A program made the translations under genes and the position numbers. The notes beneath the pieces were generated by a model. The model saw only the letters and a list, made by a program, of their open reading frames with translations, did no database searches and was not told the DNA's origin. A DNA stretch of 64,000 nt. Origin: Daphnia carinata (Eukaryota > Arthropoda > Branchiopoda > Diplostraca > Daphniidae). Position 1 is the stretch's first letter; the number at the start of each line of letters is the position of its first letter. The stretch spans positions 2,452,501 through 2,516,500 of the forward strand of contig NC_081331.1 of assembly GCF_022539665.2 (NCBI RefSeq), read 5' to 3'. This document shows, in pieces, positions 41,059-54,600 of this stretch.

Positions 41059-44000
41059 CTCGTTGCCGTATGCAATATGCGCACAGTAGTCAAAGCCTAC
41101 CCTTTCTGATGTTTGTAATTGAATGGATCTATAGAAGAAAAGATGCTCGAATGCGGCGCCGACCAGACGTGATCTGCACACTGACGCCCAACAATAACAA
41201 GGACAAAGTAATACGACGATTGGGAAATGTAGGGGATAGAGAAAGAGAGTTGTTTGGCGCAACACAGCCGAGCCAAGTCAATGTCACAAACAGCAAGATT
41301 GAATAATACGACCGAGGTCGGGTTCACCCGCCGCGTGCATTCGACACGTTTTTTTCCCCAACTTTTCCTTTTTTTTTTTTTAACTTCGTTATTCTCTTCT
41401 TCGTCTTCTTCTCTTTTTGCTGCCCATCAGGAAATGAACTTCCACAATAATAGACAGTAGCGCCAAATGCAGTACGGGCCAGTTATCTTATTCACAATGG
41501 GCCAAATGACAAGAGCTGGCCACGACAATGGTTGGCTAATCGAAAGGAATTGTGCCCACGACGATAGACGGCCTGACGACAAACCAGCTGCACATGATTT
41601 GTTCACAATCACTGTTAACATCTGCATCGGAATTTAAATAGCACTCACTCAAATGTATCCACCCACAGATTTTTGTCCACAATATGTTGGCAATACGAGT
41701 TGCGGTGTGATTGAAACTGTTGCGCCAATAAAACTCGTCGGCAACTTTGTCAACATTCTTTGGGGGCGAACAACAATACTGGGTGGGTGGGTCTTCTTCC
41801 CGTTTTAACGAACGCAAAATAAAGGAAATATTGTTGGCCCGGCAGTGTGAATAGTTCTGCGACGGCCAGAACACTGAAGCCCATCGGCTGTGTTGGCAAG
41901 GATTTTGAAGCAAAGCCAAACAGGTGACGTATATATCATACGAGGGAAGGGGACAAAAGGAGTGAAAGGCGGTCCGAAGGTGTGTGATGGAATGGGCCAA
42001 TAATACCGTCGCTTTTTTGCGCGTCCACTTTTTCAAAGTCTAATTTAGTGCCCCGCGTTCACCGTCAACTCGTCCGACACGCAAAACATCACGAGAACTT
42101 TTGACGCATAAACACTAACGTTCCGGACGTTCAGCGTAATTCGCCATGTCGATGGCTAAAAACATAAGACTTAAAACATTGTTTGTACAATATCTTGAAT
42201 TTAAAAAAAAAATGAAGATAAGCGGGAAAAAAGTTATTAGAACACACTTCAGTTTACTCTGACGGAGGTTTCAGGTGACACTGAACCCGGTCCGGTTCCG
42301 ACTACCCAGCTATATAGACGAAGAGGAGGAGGAGATACGGGTGGGAGGTGTTGGGAGGTATAACGAGTACTGAGAGAGAGTTTGTAACGGAGGCAATCTG
42401 GAACGCACTGCTGTTGCAGCGAGTCTAACGCAGGCGCAGTCTTGTTTCTACCCCATCGACGTGATGACGTGCATACACGCACGGGCCCTCACTTCTCCTC
42501 CTCTTCCATCTGCGCCTTCCCTTCTTATTTATTCGCGTCCAGGGCGTCTAGCCTACCGTGAGCGACGGCTGTGTCTGAACGAAAGACGACTGACTCTCGA
42601 CACTAATCGATCTTTTTCTTTTAATCTCTCTTAATAATACGAATTGTAACGGCGGCAACGTTATTGAAAACGTGGAGTCTCACGTCCTCACGAACAAATT
42701 AAGAACAGATTTTCGTTTTAAAATATTAAAACGGAAAAAAAGGGCAAAAAAAATCAATAGAACAAACTTTTAAGACCGTGTTTCTAGTGTTGTCTGTATC
42801 AACAACACCACAACAACAACAAAAAACAAGCGAATTTAATCCGCCTGCCGAAAAAGGGATCCATGGAATTTCGCCCAAAAAATATACTAGTAAATTTAAT
42901 GCATAAAAATCATCTTAGGAAATACAAAAGGAAAAAAACTGTCCGGCAATTGTCATTTGCATGGTGGCTGTGGTAGTGCTGCTGTTATCAGTGGCAGGGT
43001 CGGTCGGGCAATCACGCTGTCGTGACAAACGCGAGGTAGCAAAACGCGCACGAAAAGACGGTGAATGCGCATTGACGTACTTCGCAGAATCAATGCTTCA
43101 TCGGATAGTTGGTTCACACAGTTCGTGGACGAATAAACATGGATTATTTAAAACAGGGAGCAAAACAGCCTTGCTCCGTATTTTTTTCCACGTGAAAAAT
43201 AAAGTCAAAGAACGTATACACCCAACCCCTAATACGCAATGTCAGGGAGAGAGGAAAAACAAACATTTTGGTCAGCAACTAGAGAGCTGGGCAAAGAATA
43301 TTAAAAACCAAGTTTGACCGCTTTTTTTTGCCATCACTCGAGGGGAGTCTTTAGCGCATTTGAAGTTTGTGACCTTCAAGGCAATAGCCATCAAGCGATA
43401 TGCCCACAATTGGTATGCCAGCTCATTCATGAACTCTCACATAAAAAATCGTAATTGAATCAACGTACACCCTTGAATATTTTTGACCATCCATCAAAAA
43501 GGTCGACGTTTATCATTACGGATCGTCTGTGCAATGTCACATCTCGTTGAGTAACACAAAAACGCTTTTATAAATGCTTCACCTGACTCACAGTCCTAAC
43601 CTAATATTGTTGATCGCAGCTTCATAAAGAAAGGTAGACTACCAGACCACGCAAGCTGCCAAGAACTTGGCCACGAAACGAGGCGTCCTTCGTCATGGGA
43701 CGTGGCGGCCGTAAAAGACTTTCCCTGGACGTTTTGACAAGACCGACCTTTGCGTGCTGTACAAACATACAGTCGTGACTAACGTACACAAACCCAAAAC
43801 ATTATATACACAAAACATATACTTAACATTAATCGTGCATTACATATAACGTACTTTCGTAAAGCGGCGTTGTGATTCTACGTCGTCTACAGTTCAACAA
43901 TGGCGGCACAGTCTAATAAGTGTTCTTTTGTTAATTACGACAAAATACTTGCTTTGTCTCTCTAGATTCTGTGATCTCATTTTTTTGTTTTCTTTTTTTT

Positions 44001-44636
44001 TTGGGGGGGGGGGAGTAAGTCATCAATAGAAAAAAAAAGCAAATGTGAAAACTCGAAAAAAATTTCTAATGTGAATTCGCCAAAAAATGTTGGACTGCCG
44101 AACGTTGTTGAACGACACCCAAAATGGCGCTTTCACTTTGTTAATTTTCTTGTTGCAGTGTCGTTGCCCCCCATGACATGTAAGCTACTGTGGCAACAGG
44201 TAAAAATTATCTTTCTATGTCAAAGCAAGAATTGAACCAGGTTTTGTTTGTACTTTTTGTGTCTGAATCAGCAATAGTCACGAGTTGGGTTTCACGAAGA
44301 AAGTCTAACATATACAACACAAACACCCACGGTATAATTTGGTATGATGGATGCAATAAATTACGAGCCTCTCAATTAACTCAAAAGATGCAGTTGGGTA
44401 ATCAAATGTTAATGAGGACTTACCGGGAAACGTGTCCAGAGATGTTGATTAAGCTGCAAACCGATCCAAGAGTTTTACTTCGCACGACCACTTCGTTTCA
44501 CACTGGTGAAACTACTCAACACGTGTTTCGCAGCTTCATTCCAAAACGCCATCTGAAGACTAATGATGAAACCAGCGTGCAGACGACGAACCAAAAAAAA
44601 AAAAAAAACAGAGTATCGGAAAAAAAATATTATAAC
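41059..44636. other. Intergenic region between PDE3 and CCDC134
   Basis: About 3.6 kb between divergent genes. The left part should hold the PDE3 5' UTR and promoter. T10 followed by G11 lies near 43993-44013. An open frame of 118 codons at 42961-43317 starts with a hydrophobic run and is very basic; it has no recognised similarity and no supporting signals. The frame of CCDC134 stays open upstream of its ATG from 44190, but this is judged untranslated. Confidence 0.45.
42282..42316 (-). promoter_or_regulatory. Candidate PDE3 core promoter (TATA + Inr)
   Basis: On the minus strand a TATATA (42316-42311) is followed by GTTCAGTGTC, whose TCAGT matches the arthropod initiator, with the A at 42282, 34 bases from the first T of the TATA. 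It lies 1.2 kb upstream of the PDE3 start codon, so a long 5' UTR or an untranslated first exon would be needed. Motif-based only. Confidence 0.35.
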
Positions 44637-45639
44637 ATGGCGGGCCATTCGAAAAAATTGTGGTTCATTTTATTATTTTGTGCATCAATCGTAAGAACTG
44701 ATGAAACATTAACTTCGCAAAAATCAATAGAAAATGTATCAGGAAAGCAGGAGGACATCAATACCAACGCAGTTGCTTTATGTAAGTCCCGAATGTGCTC
44801 TCCTGTCAAAGCCTACCTAAATTTCAACTTTTGTTGCTTATTAATGTCCATTTTCAAAACTGCTAGTTGAAAGATTATTTCAGCTCAAAAGAAGCGATCA
44901 GAAAGATGCTGTACAGCGAATTCTGGCCATCAAATCAGTTGAAAAGCAGAACAAGCTTTTAAAGCTTGTCATTACCAAGATTATGGAGGTTGGCAGCATG
45001 ATTTCACAAAAATAAATAGTGCTTTACATTTTTATCATGTTCTTAGGTTCTTATGCAAAGTAGAGTCAACCTTGAAAGTTCTGGTTACCTTCCAGGATCT
45101 GGATTTCCTCTCGTAGAATCTCTTCGGGATGGTATACTGTTACTTTTTGTGTTTCTTCTCCAGATTGTAACAGATAATGTGTGTTTCAATGCTTACAGCT
45201 TTATCAAGCATGATTGAAAACACTGCATTTATGGGGATCTTGTGCTCTATTTACCTGATGCCACAAAAGCATTCCTTAAAGATAATGAGTGGAATACTAT
45301 TTTCAAATGGAGTTTAAGTCTATGCCAAGAAACTGCCTTTCTCAGCAATAATACAAAGAAAATGTTGCACTTGGTAACTAATCTCAATTTTAAGATGACA
45401 AGCCACATTTTCTGAACAATTGAGCCATTATTACTTATCACTGCCTACATAATTAAATATTCCAGGTTGCTCAAGAGTTAAACCTCATTGAAAGAGAACC
45501 TGGTTACTTAAATCCATACGCGGAAACCAACAGAAGAAAGCCAGTTGATTTACCCGAGATTCCACAAAAAAAAAACGTGAAAAAAAAAATATCGAAAGGT
45601 CCTTCGCTGTCTGGGGCAAGATTAAAAAGTGAACTGTGA
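44637..45639 (+). CDS. CCDC134: Coiled-coil domain-containing protein 134
   Basis: Five exons: 44637-44781, 44867-44988, 45047-45131, 45199-45373, 45466-45639; ~233 residues, close to human (229). The protein begins with a signal peptide (MAGHSKKLWFILLFCASIV). Conserved blocks include FERLFQLKRSDQKDAVQ, SSMIENTAFMGDLVLYLPD and VAQELNLIEREPGYLNP, and it ends KSEL, an ER-retention-like tail matching the QSEL end of the human protein. In vertebrates it is a secretory-pathway protein linked to MAPK signalling and to protection of an ER chaperone. Exon 4 shows a one-base deletion relative to the conserved frame at the GGGG run 45234-45237, so the literal sequence breaks the frame between ENTAFMG and DLVLYL; exon phases also demand one more base. 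A sequencing error is the simplest explanation. Confidence 0.85.
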
Positions 45640-45665
45640 AACCTAAAAATGTTGTATTTTTTTAA

Positions 45666-45671
45666 AATAAA
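45666..45671 (+). terminator. Poly(A) signal of CCDC134
   Basis: AATAAA 27 bases after the CCDC134 stop and only 9 bases before the AGK stop codon on the other strand. The transcript 3' ends of the two genes therefore must overlap. Confidence 0.6.
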
Positions 45672-45679
45672 ATACAGAA

Positions 45680-47509
45680 TTATCTGCTGGTGGATGCGCT
45701 AAAGACTTTAATAGCGTCTGGTAAAATGGTAACTCTGATGGGTTTCACCTCATAGTTGTCATTGTCTATCGAATACCATCTTTCAACATCTGTTGCTTTT
45801 TCCTCTTCTCCTTTATCGCTTTCTGCAGCAGATCTCTCTTCTGTATTAGGAATCATTTCAAATTGGCGAACAGGAATTTTTTCGCTATGTATGTGACTGA
45901 CTCCTGTTCTCGCTCTAAGCCAACCTTCTTTCATGAAATCGAATTTGCTGATATTTTTAGGACCTATAGAAAGACATTTTTATGACACTAAACGGTCTTT
46001 AGGAAAAAAGTTCTGTGTTACCAAGATTGACTTCTAAATGTTTTGGCTTATTTGGGGGCGTGAAAGCCAAATTATTCTCCGTTAAACTTTGGAATTCAAC
46101 GGCTGAGAAATCCTTTTGGTGCCATACCCCACATTCCGGGTTAATAATATTGGAATAATCTTTAGTCTGTTTGGTTTCTACAAAGAAAAAAAAAACATTA
46201 ATATGGGCCTTCTTCAATAGGTTTGGGAGACTGAATATTACCTTTAACGGGTTTAGCTCGCGGTATGAAAGCATGCCACCAACGAGTATTCTGTGCTGTT
46301 GAGCCGTACTTCGGTTCAGTGGCGTCTTGCAATGCGTTTGTCATACAGTTTCTGCATCCATCACAGGGCACAGTGTACTGAAACCGTGATTCACATTCCC
46401 AGGTGAGATTTCTGAATGCTCCAAACAAATAGGCAGCATATGGTTTAAGTGGCCCCCATAGCCAATATTTTCCGATTCTTTCGTCTACGTCTCGAAATGC
46501 TCCCCACTTGAGCTCACCAAGAGCGTAAACTGGTTTCCCTGGGGTCTTTTCCCCATCGTCCAATACCTCAACCTTCATGACATCGACATGTTTCTTATAA
46601 TCTCTTACGATTGCCATCGTAGCTTCAGCCATTAGTTTGATTCTATCATCTGGAAAAAAATACAGTTTATTTGAGACAGCAGTTTCTAATTGAATTACAA
46701 TTTGATAGGCAATAATACCTTTATATTCTTTGAAAATGGATTTTGCAATGTTATTTAGTTTGCCTACAGGAATTATACCTAGAAAGCAACAAAGAAAATT
46801 TTGAAGTTTTCCTAAAACTATATTTGAGGAAAACGTCCATGTAATAGAATTATACCTATTGGAAACCTTTGAACAGCAAATCCACTGTCATTCCTCCTTA
46901 ACAATCCAGTTACTGCCTCAGTCAATGCCCCATCCCCGCCAGCAACTACAACTGCATCACAATTGTCCATCACATCCATTAAGCCCCTAGCTTCTCCAAC
47001 AGATTCTGTTTTTACCACACTGACCTAAAAGGCGAAAGGTATACCCTATTACCGATAAAGGGATATTAATATTAAAAGACACAAACCTTCATTCCTGATA
47101 GGTAGAGCAATGGGGCACAGTACTCCTCAAACTCTGCCTTTCCTTTACTGTATTTTCAAATGGTGCTTCTATAATGAAACAGTTCAAAATTTACATTTAC
47201 AGCATACCCATCATTTGATGCAGGATTCAAAACTACAGTGATCTGGCGAACAGGTGCTCCGATCGGAAGTGGAGCATCTCCAAAAGTTTTCGCTTCCTCA
47301 CAATATAGTTTTAACATCTCATTAGTTCTGCAACGGAATGGTTAGCTCATCTGTACGATCCGTTATCTACAAAGTATATATCTTTCCTGTGACAAATACC
47401 TGTATTTTTTTACGCCATAGTTTACTCCATACGAAACAACGATCAGACCAAAAGTAGTTTTCTTCCAATTATTCCGTAGAGTTTTAAAGATACGAATAAT
47501 TCTTGCCAT
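45680..47509 (-). CDS. AGK: Acylglycerol kinase, mitochondrial
   Basis: Eight phase-consistent exons: 47509-47400, 47327-47208, 47147-47087, 47024-46856, 46778-46719, 46649-46242, 46177-46022, 45963-45680; 455 residues (human 422). AGK phosphorylates mono- and diacylglycerol to lysophosphatidic and phosphatidic acid in mitochondria and is also a subunit of the TIM22 inner-membrane translocase. The diacylglycerol-kinase catalytic core is present: [12 protein letters not shown], then [13 protein letters not shown] (GGDG at 126-129), then [12 protein letters not shown]. The later blocks [18 protein letters not shown] and GPLKPYAA match AGK specifically rather than ceramide or sphingosine kinases. 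The N-terminus has a hydrophobic run ([13 protein letters not shown]) that fits the inner-membrane anchor. The C-terminal block ending [13 protein letters not shown] is conserved. Introns are all 57-80 bp. Confidence 0.94.
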
Positions 47510-48280
47510 GATGAGAATTCACCGACTTTACGAGATCGTGTGTTTTGAAAATAGACGAATTGCAGACGATCTTCTAAATCGACATCTAGCGGTGATGACA
47601 TTAATTTTAAAATTTCCGTTCAGCCTTTGTAATGTTTGCAGTTTGCGATGGCAATTTTATTTTAGCAATCTAATTGCCTGAATGAAATAATAAAACCTTG
47701 AATAATAGATTCATCAGCTAGGAAAAATATTAAAAACCGTCAATAAACCATGTAGCATGTCGTATTATTAGCTTTTTCTCCTGAAATCTAATCTTAATGC
47801 TCGTCAAGTAGCCTACCAATTGCTTCTCCAACGGATATGCTTCAATTTTTCGCCAATCGGATCAATTCATCCATGCTTTGCTTAACATGAAAGCGCTACA
47901 ATACTAAAAAAACAATATTATACGTATGACATCTTTGCGGAAACTCTACACATTTACAGACGATCCTCGATCTAGTAGTACCGTTCATTACCAGGATTGA
48001 ATTCGCTAACTATTAGATACAGAACAGGTAGTTTGTTGGTTGTTCCTTATATGCTAATTTCCCAAAATGCGTGCGATGATCCAATCATTCAATTTACACA
48101 TCAGACGAGTGTTTTAATTTGCCAGCAAAGGAGTTAAAACAATAATAGCGTACTTTAAAAACCAAAATCACAATGTATTTCCGTCCATCATACTCAGAGT
48201 AGCTTGTGATGACAGATGTCAAACGAACTGATAAAATATATTAGTATCTTTGCCATTTTGTTATTGCAGAGCATCAACAG
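47510..48280. other. Intergenic region between AGK and trypsin
   Basis: About 770 bp holding the AGK promoter side and the trypsin 3' end. AT-rich; no further feature recognised. Confidence 0.5.
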
Positions 48281-49660
<1,380 letters not shown>

Positions 49661-51672
49661 CGCGTGTTGGAATGTGGTAGTCCTACTGTACCTCTAGGGC
49701 AGTAGGTAATAATGCGGCTATAACTGCATGCAAGATGACCTGTAACGAAGTGCAGCATGTTTTCCTATTTCAAGGTTTTTAAAGCCCGGTTGCGGACTCT
49801 GTAAGTCACACTTCCCAGCCCACCGTACGTGAGTTGCTATGCTCCTTATCTAGATCTTCAAACAAAAAATGCATGAGATATTTAGCGATATACTATCAAA
49901 GTGACACCTCCAAAGACCGGAAAGGTGTTTGTTACAAAACAGTACTGAATATTTTATTTGATAACATGGAAAGCGGATATGAACCTACGTGCTCTTCTAA
50001 TTAATGATTCCAAGATACATTTGGATCAACCTTCCTATGCAAAAGGAATATTAAACGGAGTTAGACATCACACGAGCCCCTCGTTCTTGATAAACGTGCA
50101 AATAAAAAATAATTCAAAAATAGAAAATTCTTCTTATTTACCGCAGGACTGTGTAACTCTTTATCTCTTCGTTTTGGTACAAGTAGGGCGTTAATTAGAA
50201 CTTTGTGGCAACTACATTACAGGAACCGACACGATGCTGATCTCAGTTGTTCATCCCATCAATAAAACATAAGTCTAACATTCCTTGGCGGTATACTTCT
50301 TTGAAAGTTTACCGTCACGCTCGTGAAAGACTTACGCAACTGAACGCAACAATGCTTTTGTAAAGAAGAGAAAAAATATCAAAACCAGTCGTAATTACTT
50401 ATAAATTACCTTTCATCACTTGGTCGCTTTGTGGATCGTTCACACGTCGAAAGATGATCCGCCTAAATGGATTTTGATACTTTGCTCTATACTTGTTGTT
50501 ATTACAATGGATAGGGAAAAAATGTACCTTATCACACTATACTGAGAACGTTCTCTGTAACACTCGTGACGGACCAATTTTCACTCTTGATATACTCTAC
50601 CCAGTTCTATATCCCCCATAAGAAGCAGGTCTTCAGGTACTTGGCCTCAGTGTTCACCGCAGCAGATGGTAGTAGCGGGGAATTTCCTGAAAAGAAAAAA
50701 ATATATTTTAGTTGGGATGAAAATTCTTGACAAATGTTGAATATTTGATAAGTACAGGTCACGGTAAACTGCTGAGGCATTTCAATTACCTTTAGTGTAC
50801 GTGGGAATCTTCTTTTCGTTGTTCTGCAACGCATGATATCTCAAGACAACAAGCTGCATACAATGAATTCCGTGAAAGCTATCAAAAAGACCATCAAACT
50901 GCCTGAAATTGTTAGATTTCACAAGAATTGAATTTGCATTTGAGGGTAACGCGGAACACGCCGCATTTGCTTTTCCAAATGATTTTATTACTTACGTCAA
51001 GCATCAGTCATTTAAATACATAAGTGGCATGTAGAAACTATTTATGGTAATCAAAAGAAAGTGAGGCAATATATGTAGTGCAAATTACTATTAAAAAATC
51101 AAACGGAAAGGAAGTTGTGTCTTGGGAAGCACCCTTAAATATATGTTAAATCACACAGGTAATAGGTTATAAGGAAAATGGCATTATGTACAAAGAAAAC
51201 TGAAGTTGACCCCTGCAAAACGCAGACAAATCGGCCAATGCCTTCGTAAAAACGCTGTTGAAAAAAAAGGGTTTATGTTTACAAGCACAGCTTAACACAA
51301 GCGCTGTGTATCCACCACATCGGATTATAACGACGATAATTTGTAACGATTCAAATCTTCCTGACGCAGGTATTTTCAACATTTCACAAGTAAGTTTATG
51401 GGTGAAAGTAAATGACGTGGGATGAAAATAGAAACCATAATAAAAATGGGAGAAAACGATTTAGTAATCGTAACAGTAAAAGACTTAACCAACAATAGAA
51501 TATACGTACACATTTTGGATTTCAGCTGTAATATATCCCAAAGCTGAATGGAAACAAATTTTTGTATCTAGTTCCATTCAATTTCATCATGCGCCCACCA
51601 GCAACAACAACAAAAACAAAGTCGGAAGAAGAAAAATCATTTTTCTTTCTTAAGGTTTCCCCCCTTCTACAT
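49661..51672. other. Intergenic region between trypsin and the furrowed-like gene
   Basis: About 2 kb, AT-rich. It should hold the trypsin promoter and the 3' UTR of the furrowed-like gene. No recognised coding or RNA gene. Confidence 0.5.
49776..49783 (-). promoter_or_regulatory. TATA-like element upstream of trypsin
   Basis: TTTAAAAA on the minus strand, 116 bases upstream of the trypsin ATG, in a GC-rich to T-rich transition. Position is compatible with a core promoter; weak evidence. Confidence 0.25.
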
Positions 51673-54600
51673 CTACCAATCACCCCCAGCGTTACGTTTG
51701 CTATGTTTATGGTGATGATGGTGATGATGACGCTTCTTTTCGCCATGATGATGTTTAGTTCCCGATTTAGGGTAGACATCCGAGACGACCATTTCGCCTT
51801 CTTCACGAACGACTTCGCTGTGACGAGTTCGATAATTCGGGTCATCCATGGTCTCCTTGCGAGAAGCTTGAGCGTGATGGTGATGATGACTCTTGGTGCG
51901 CTTCGGTTGTTCAGGATCACGTAAATTATCCCAAGCCTGACGATACGATTTGCTTAACCCAGCCGCGCCCGTTCCCCCTGCTCCCGCATCAATGCTGGAC
52001 GAGTCGAAAGTGGCGGCTGTTTGGGTCTCGCTGGATGCTCCGCGGCGCCGATAGCGTTTATCATTACGAATGCTTCAGACAAACAAAGAAAAATTCGAGA
52101 ATCCGTTAGCATTTTTTTGCAGTCTTTGCGAGATAAACTTAAAAGATGTGCTAGAAAATTGTTAAAAATCAAGCAACTGTTTCGGTGGCAAAACAAAAAA
52201 GCGTTAACCACATCCACGGATGTCGTTTTGAAAATTAGTTCCTTTGTTAAAGGTCAGTTAATCATGTCAGTGCGGTTGAAATGTTTAAAATTTTGCCTTC
52301 ACCAGACCCACGCCAAAAGTGTTAAATAAGATAGTAAATGGAAAGGGAATGTGGCAGGGGAGAAGCTCATGCGCATTTTCAAAACTAAGTCAATTTCTGC
52401 TGTTTTTTTTTTTTATTTAGCGGTGCACAATGGAGAATATGAAGCCGGTAATTATCTTTAAATAGAAAAACTCTCGGATCGTAAACGTTTTTCTTTTTTT
52501 GCAAAACTGGACTGTCCGGATCGATGATATCAACTGTCAGATTCATTCCAAACATCTCCAGGCACGCATGTGCACAAATGGACATTTGACACTGAATCTC
52601 CGTGATACTTTCCATTCGGATATGTCAGTCATCGCGGTTGAAAACGAACTTTGTGTCTAGTTACCCTGGAAATCGACTAGTTGACGAAGAGGATACATTT
52701 GAGTAGAGAGCGTCAGTCGTCTTCGGTAATTTACGTTTTTGGGATAAAGGGAATCGGGAATTTTGTGGGTGAAGTCAAGAAGGTGGAGGCAAATTACGGT
52801 TGCGTGATGCGGGGAGTTAACGACGAATAGGAAAAGATTAAATGTTTATGGCTTCTGGGTGAGTAAGGGAATGCGATGGGATTTTTAAAATAAAAGGTAT
52901 TGGTATTTTTAGGGCTGTGATGCGGCAGCGGTAGTGATAGGTGCTTTTTCGTCAGAGAACTGTCCGGCTTTTGGTCCGCATTTGGAGGATAGAGACTTGT
53001 CAACGCGTCCGACTGTCTGGTCCGGGAAAGGCAAGGCCAGCCAGCGTGAATGCGCTTGGCTCTCGATCGTGCGCGACATCGGCTCGCCCCGCAGTCGCAA
53101 ACTATTATGTTTTATGTGTGTGTATAAAGGTAGGGCGTAGGGAAATACACAGACATAGGCAAGATGGAGACAAGAAAAAAAGTCAACTGAAATTAGTTAC
53201 ATACGTCGAAAGAACGCGGAAAACAATGTCTTCAACCTTCATTAGAAAATTGACTTGTATGCACATTTCTCGTCGATTGATCATTAATTTCATCAACAGA
53301 AATCGACCAGTTAAATTAAAAAGTATTCTATATCATATCTGTTGTCATTTCTATCAAAGCCTTTATCTATTTAAAAAATAACGCATTCACCTTAATACCA
53401 CTTTCTACCGAGTAGATATCAAGAGGCACATACGTGAAACAAATGCAAACTAAACTAGTTAATTTTTCCTAGGTGTCCCCAAATCTTAGCGCTCTACTCT
53501 ACTACAACGATCAAATGAAAAACTCAAACCACTATTTACAATCAATATGGATATTTAAAGCATGCGTGAAGGGAGTGGGAATTGGGTGATGTTAGCATTA
53601 TGAATAAAAGAAATGTTGATAAGGGACTTACCGGCGGACGACGATGACGAACGTGGTGATGATGGCCGATAGGAAGACGAAACCTCCAAAAACTCCTAGC
53701 GCGATGATGCCTCCTAATAAACGAAAAACCGATTAGTCGAGTTTATTAGATTAAAAACATATGGCCCATGAACGTACCTAAATTCAGCTTTGGGGTAAAT
53801 CCTTGGCTGTCGGATTCGATGGTATTTTGCGGCTCGTTGACATTGGGCGGCACGTTGTTCTTGACGTTGGAACTGTCGGCAATCTCGTTATCTTGAGGAG
53901 AGAGATAGACAGGGCCATTGGGGACATTAAGGGCCACGTTAGCTTTAACTCTGTTGTTGTCATTAGAAAAGACGCCTGCCCGGCTTTGGCTTGTGCCAGT
54001 GGGTCTGTTGTTAAGCTTCGTCAATCGTGTCGGGTCGAATGGTCTCCGAGTAGGTACAGTCGGCATAGAAGTACTTTTCGGCCGAACAGAAGTACTAGTC
54101 GTTGTTGTCGTCGATCGAACTGTACTCTCCACTTTCGTGACCTTTGCGCGAGTGGTGCTTGTGCTCTTGGTCGTCGGTGCCGCTGTTGTAGTGCTAATTG
54201 TGCTAGGTATCGTGCTTCTCGTCGACGCAACAGGTTTCATGGTGGTGGGCGCAACTGTGCTGCTAGGGCTGATTTTAGCGGTGGGCACAGGTGGGTTGAA
54301 TTTGGAGGCAAAATTTGCTGGGATGAAACCCTCATCATGGCTCTCGTCGTAATACTCGTAATCATATTCGGTCTCGTGTGATTGCAGGGGAAGGTCAATC
54401 TTGCGATCGACCGGCATCACATTCTTTTCCGGCTGGCGAGAGTCCTCGTCTTCCGCGTCTTGAAATTCAATAGTTTGTTTTTGTCGTAGTTTTAGTTTTG
54501 TTGAAAGAAATTGAAAATTTTGTATACAAAAAAAAAAATGATCCCACCCCATAATAAAATGAAAAAGAAGAAAGAAACATTTTCAAATCAATCCAACCGA

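Noticed and set aside
42961-43317. 118-codon ATG-started frame with a hydrophobic N-terminus
   Set aside because: No family resemblance, no promoter or splice support, and its basic composition resembles chance frames in this region. Kept only as a remark.
44190-44636. 149 in-frame open codons upstream of the CCDC134 start
   Set aside because: The signal peptide directly after the ATG at 44637 and the length match to the human protein argue for that start; the upstream part contains a long A run and no known domain.
53803-54381. Two long plus-strand frames across the furrowed stalk
   Set aside because: They are antisense readings of the Thr/Ser/Pro-rich stalk exon, whose biased codons keep other frames open.
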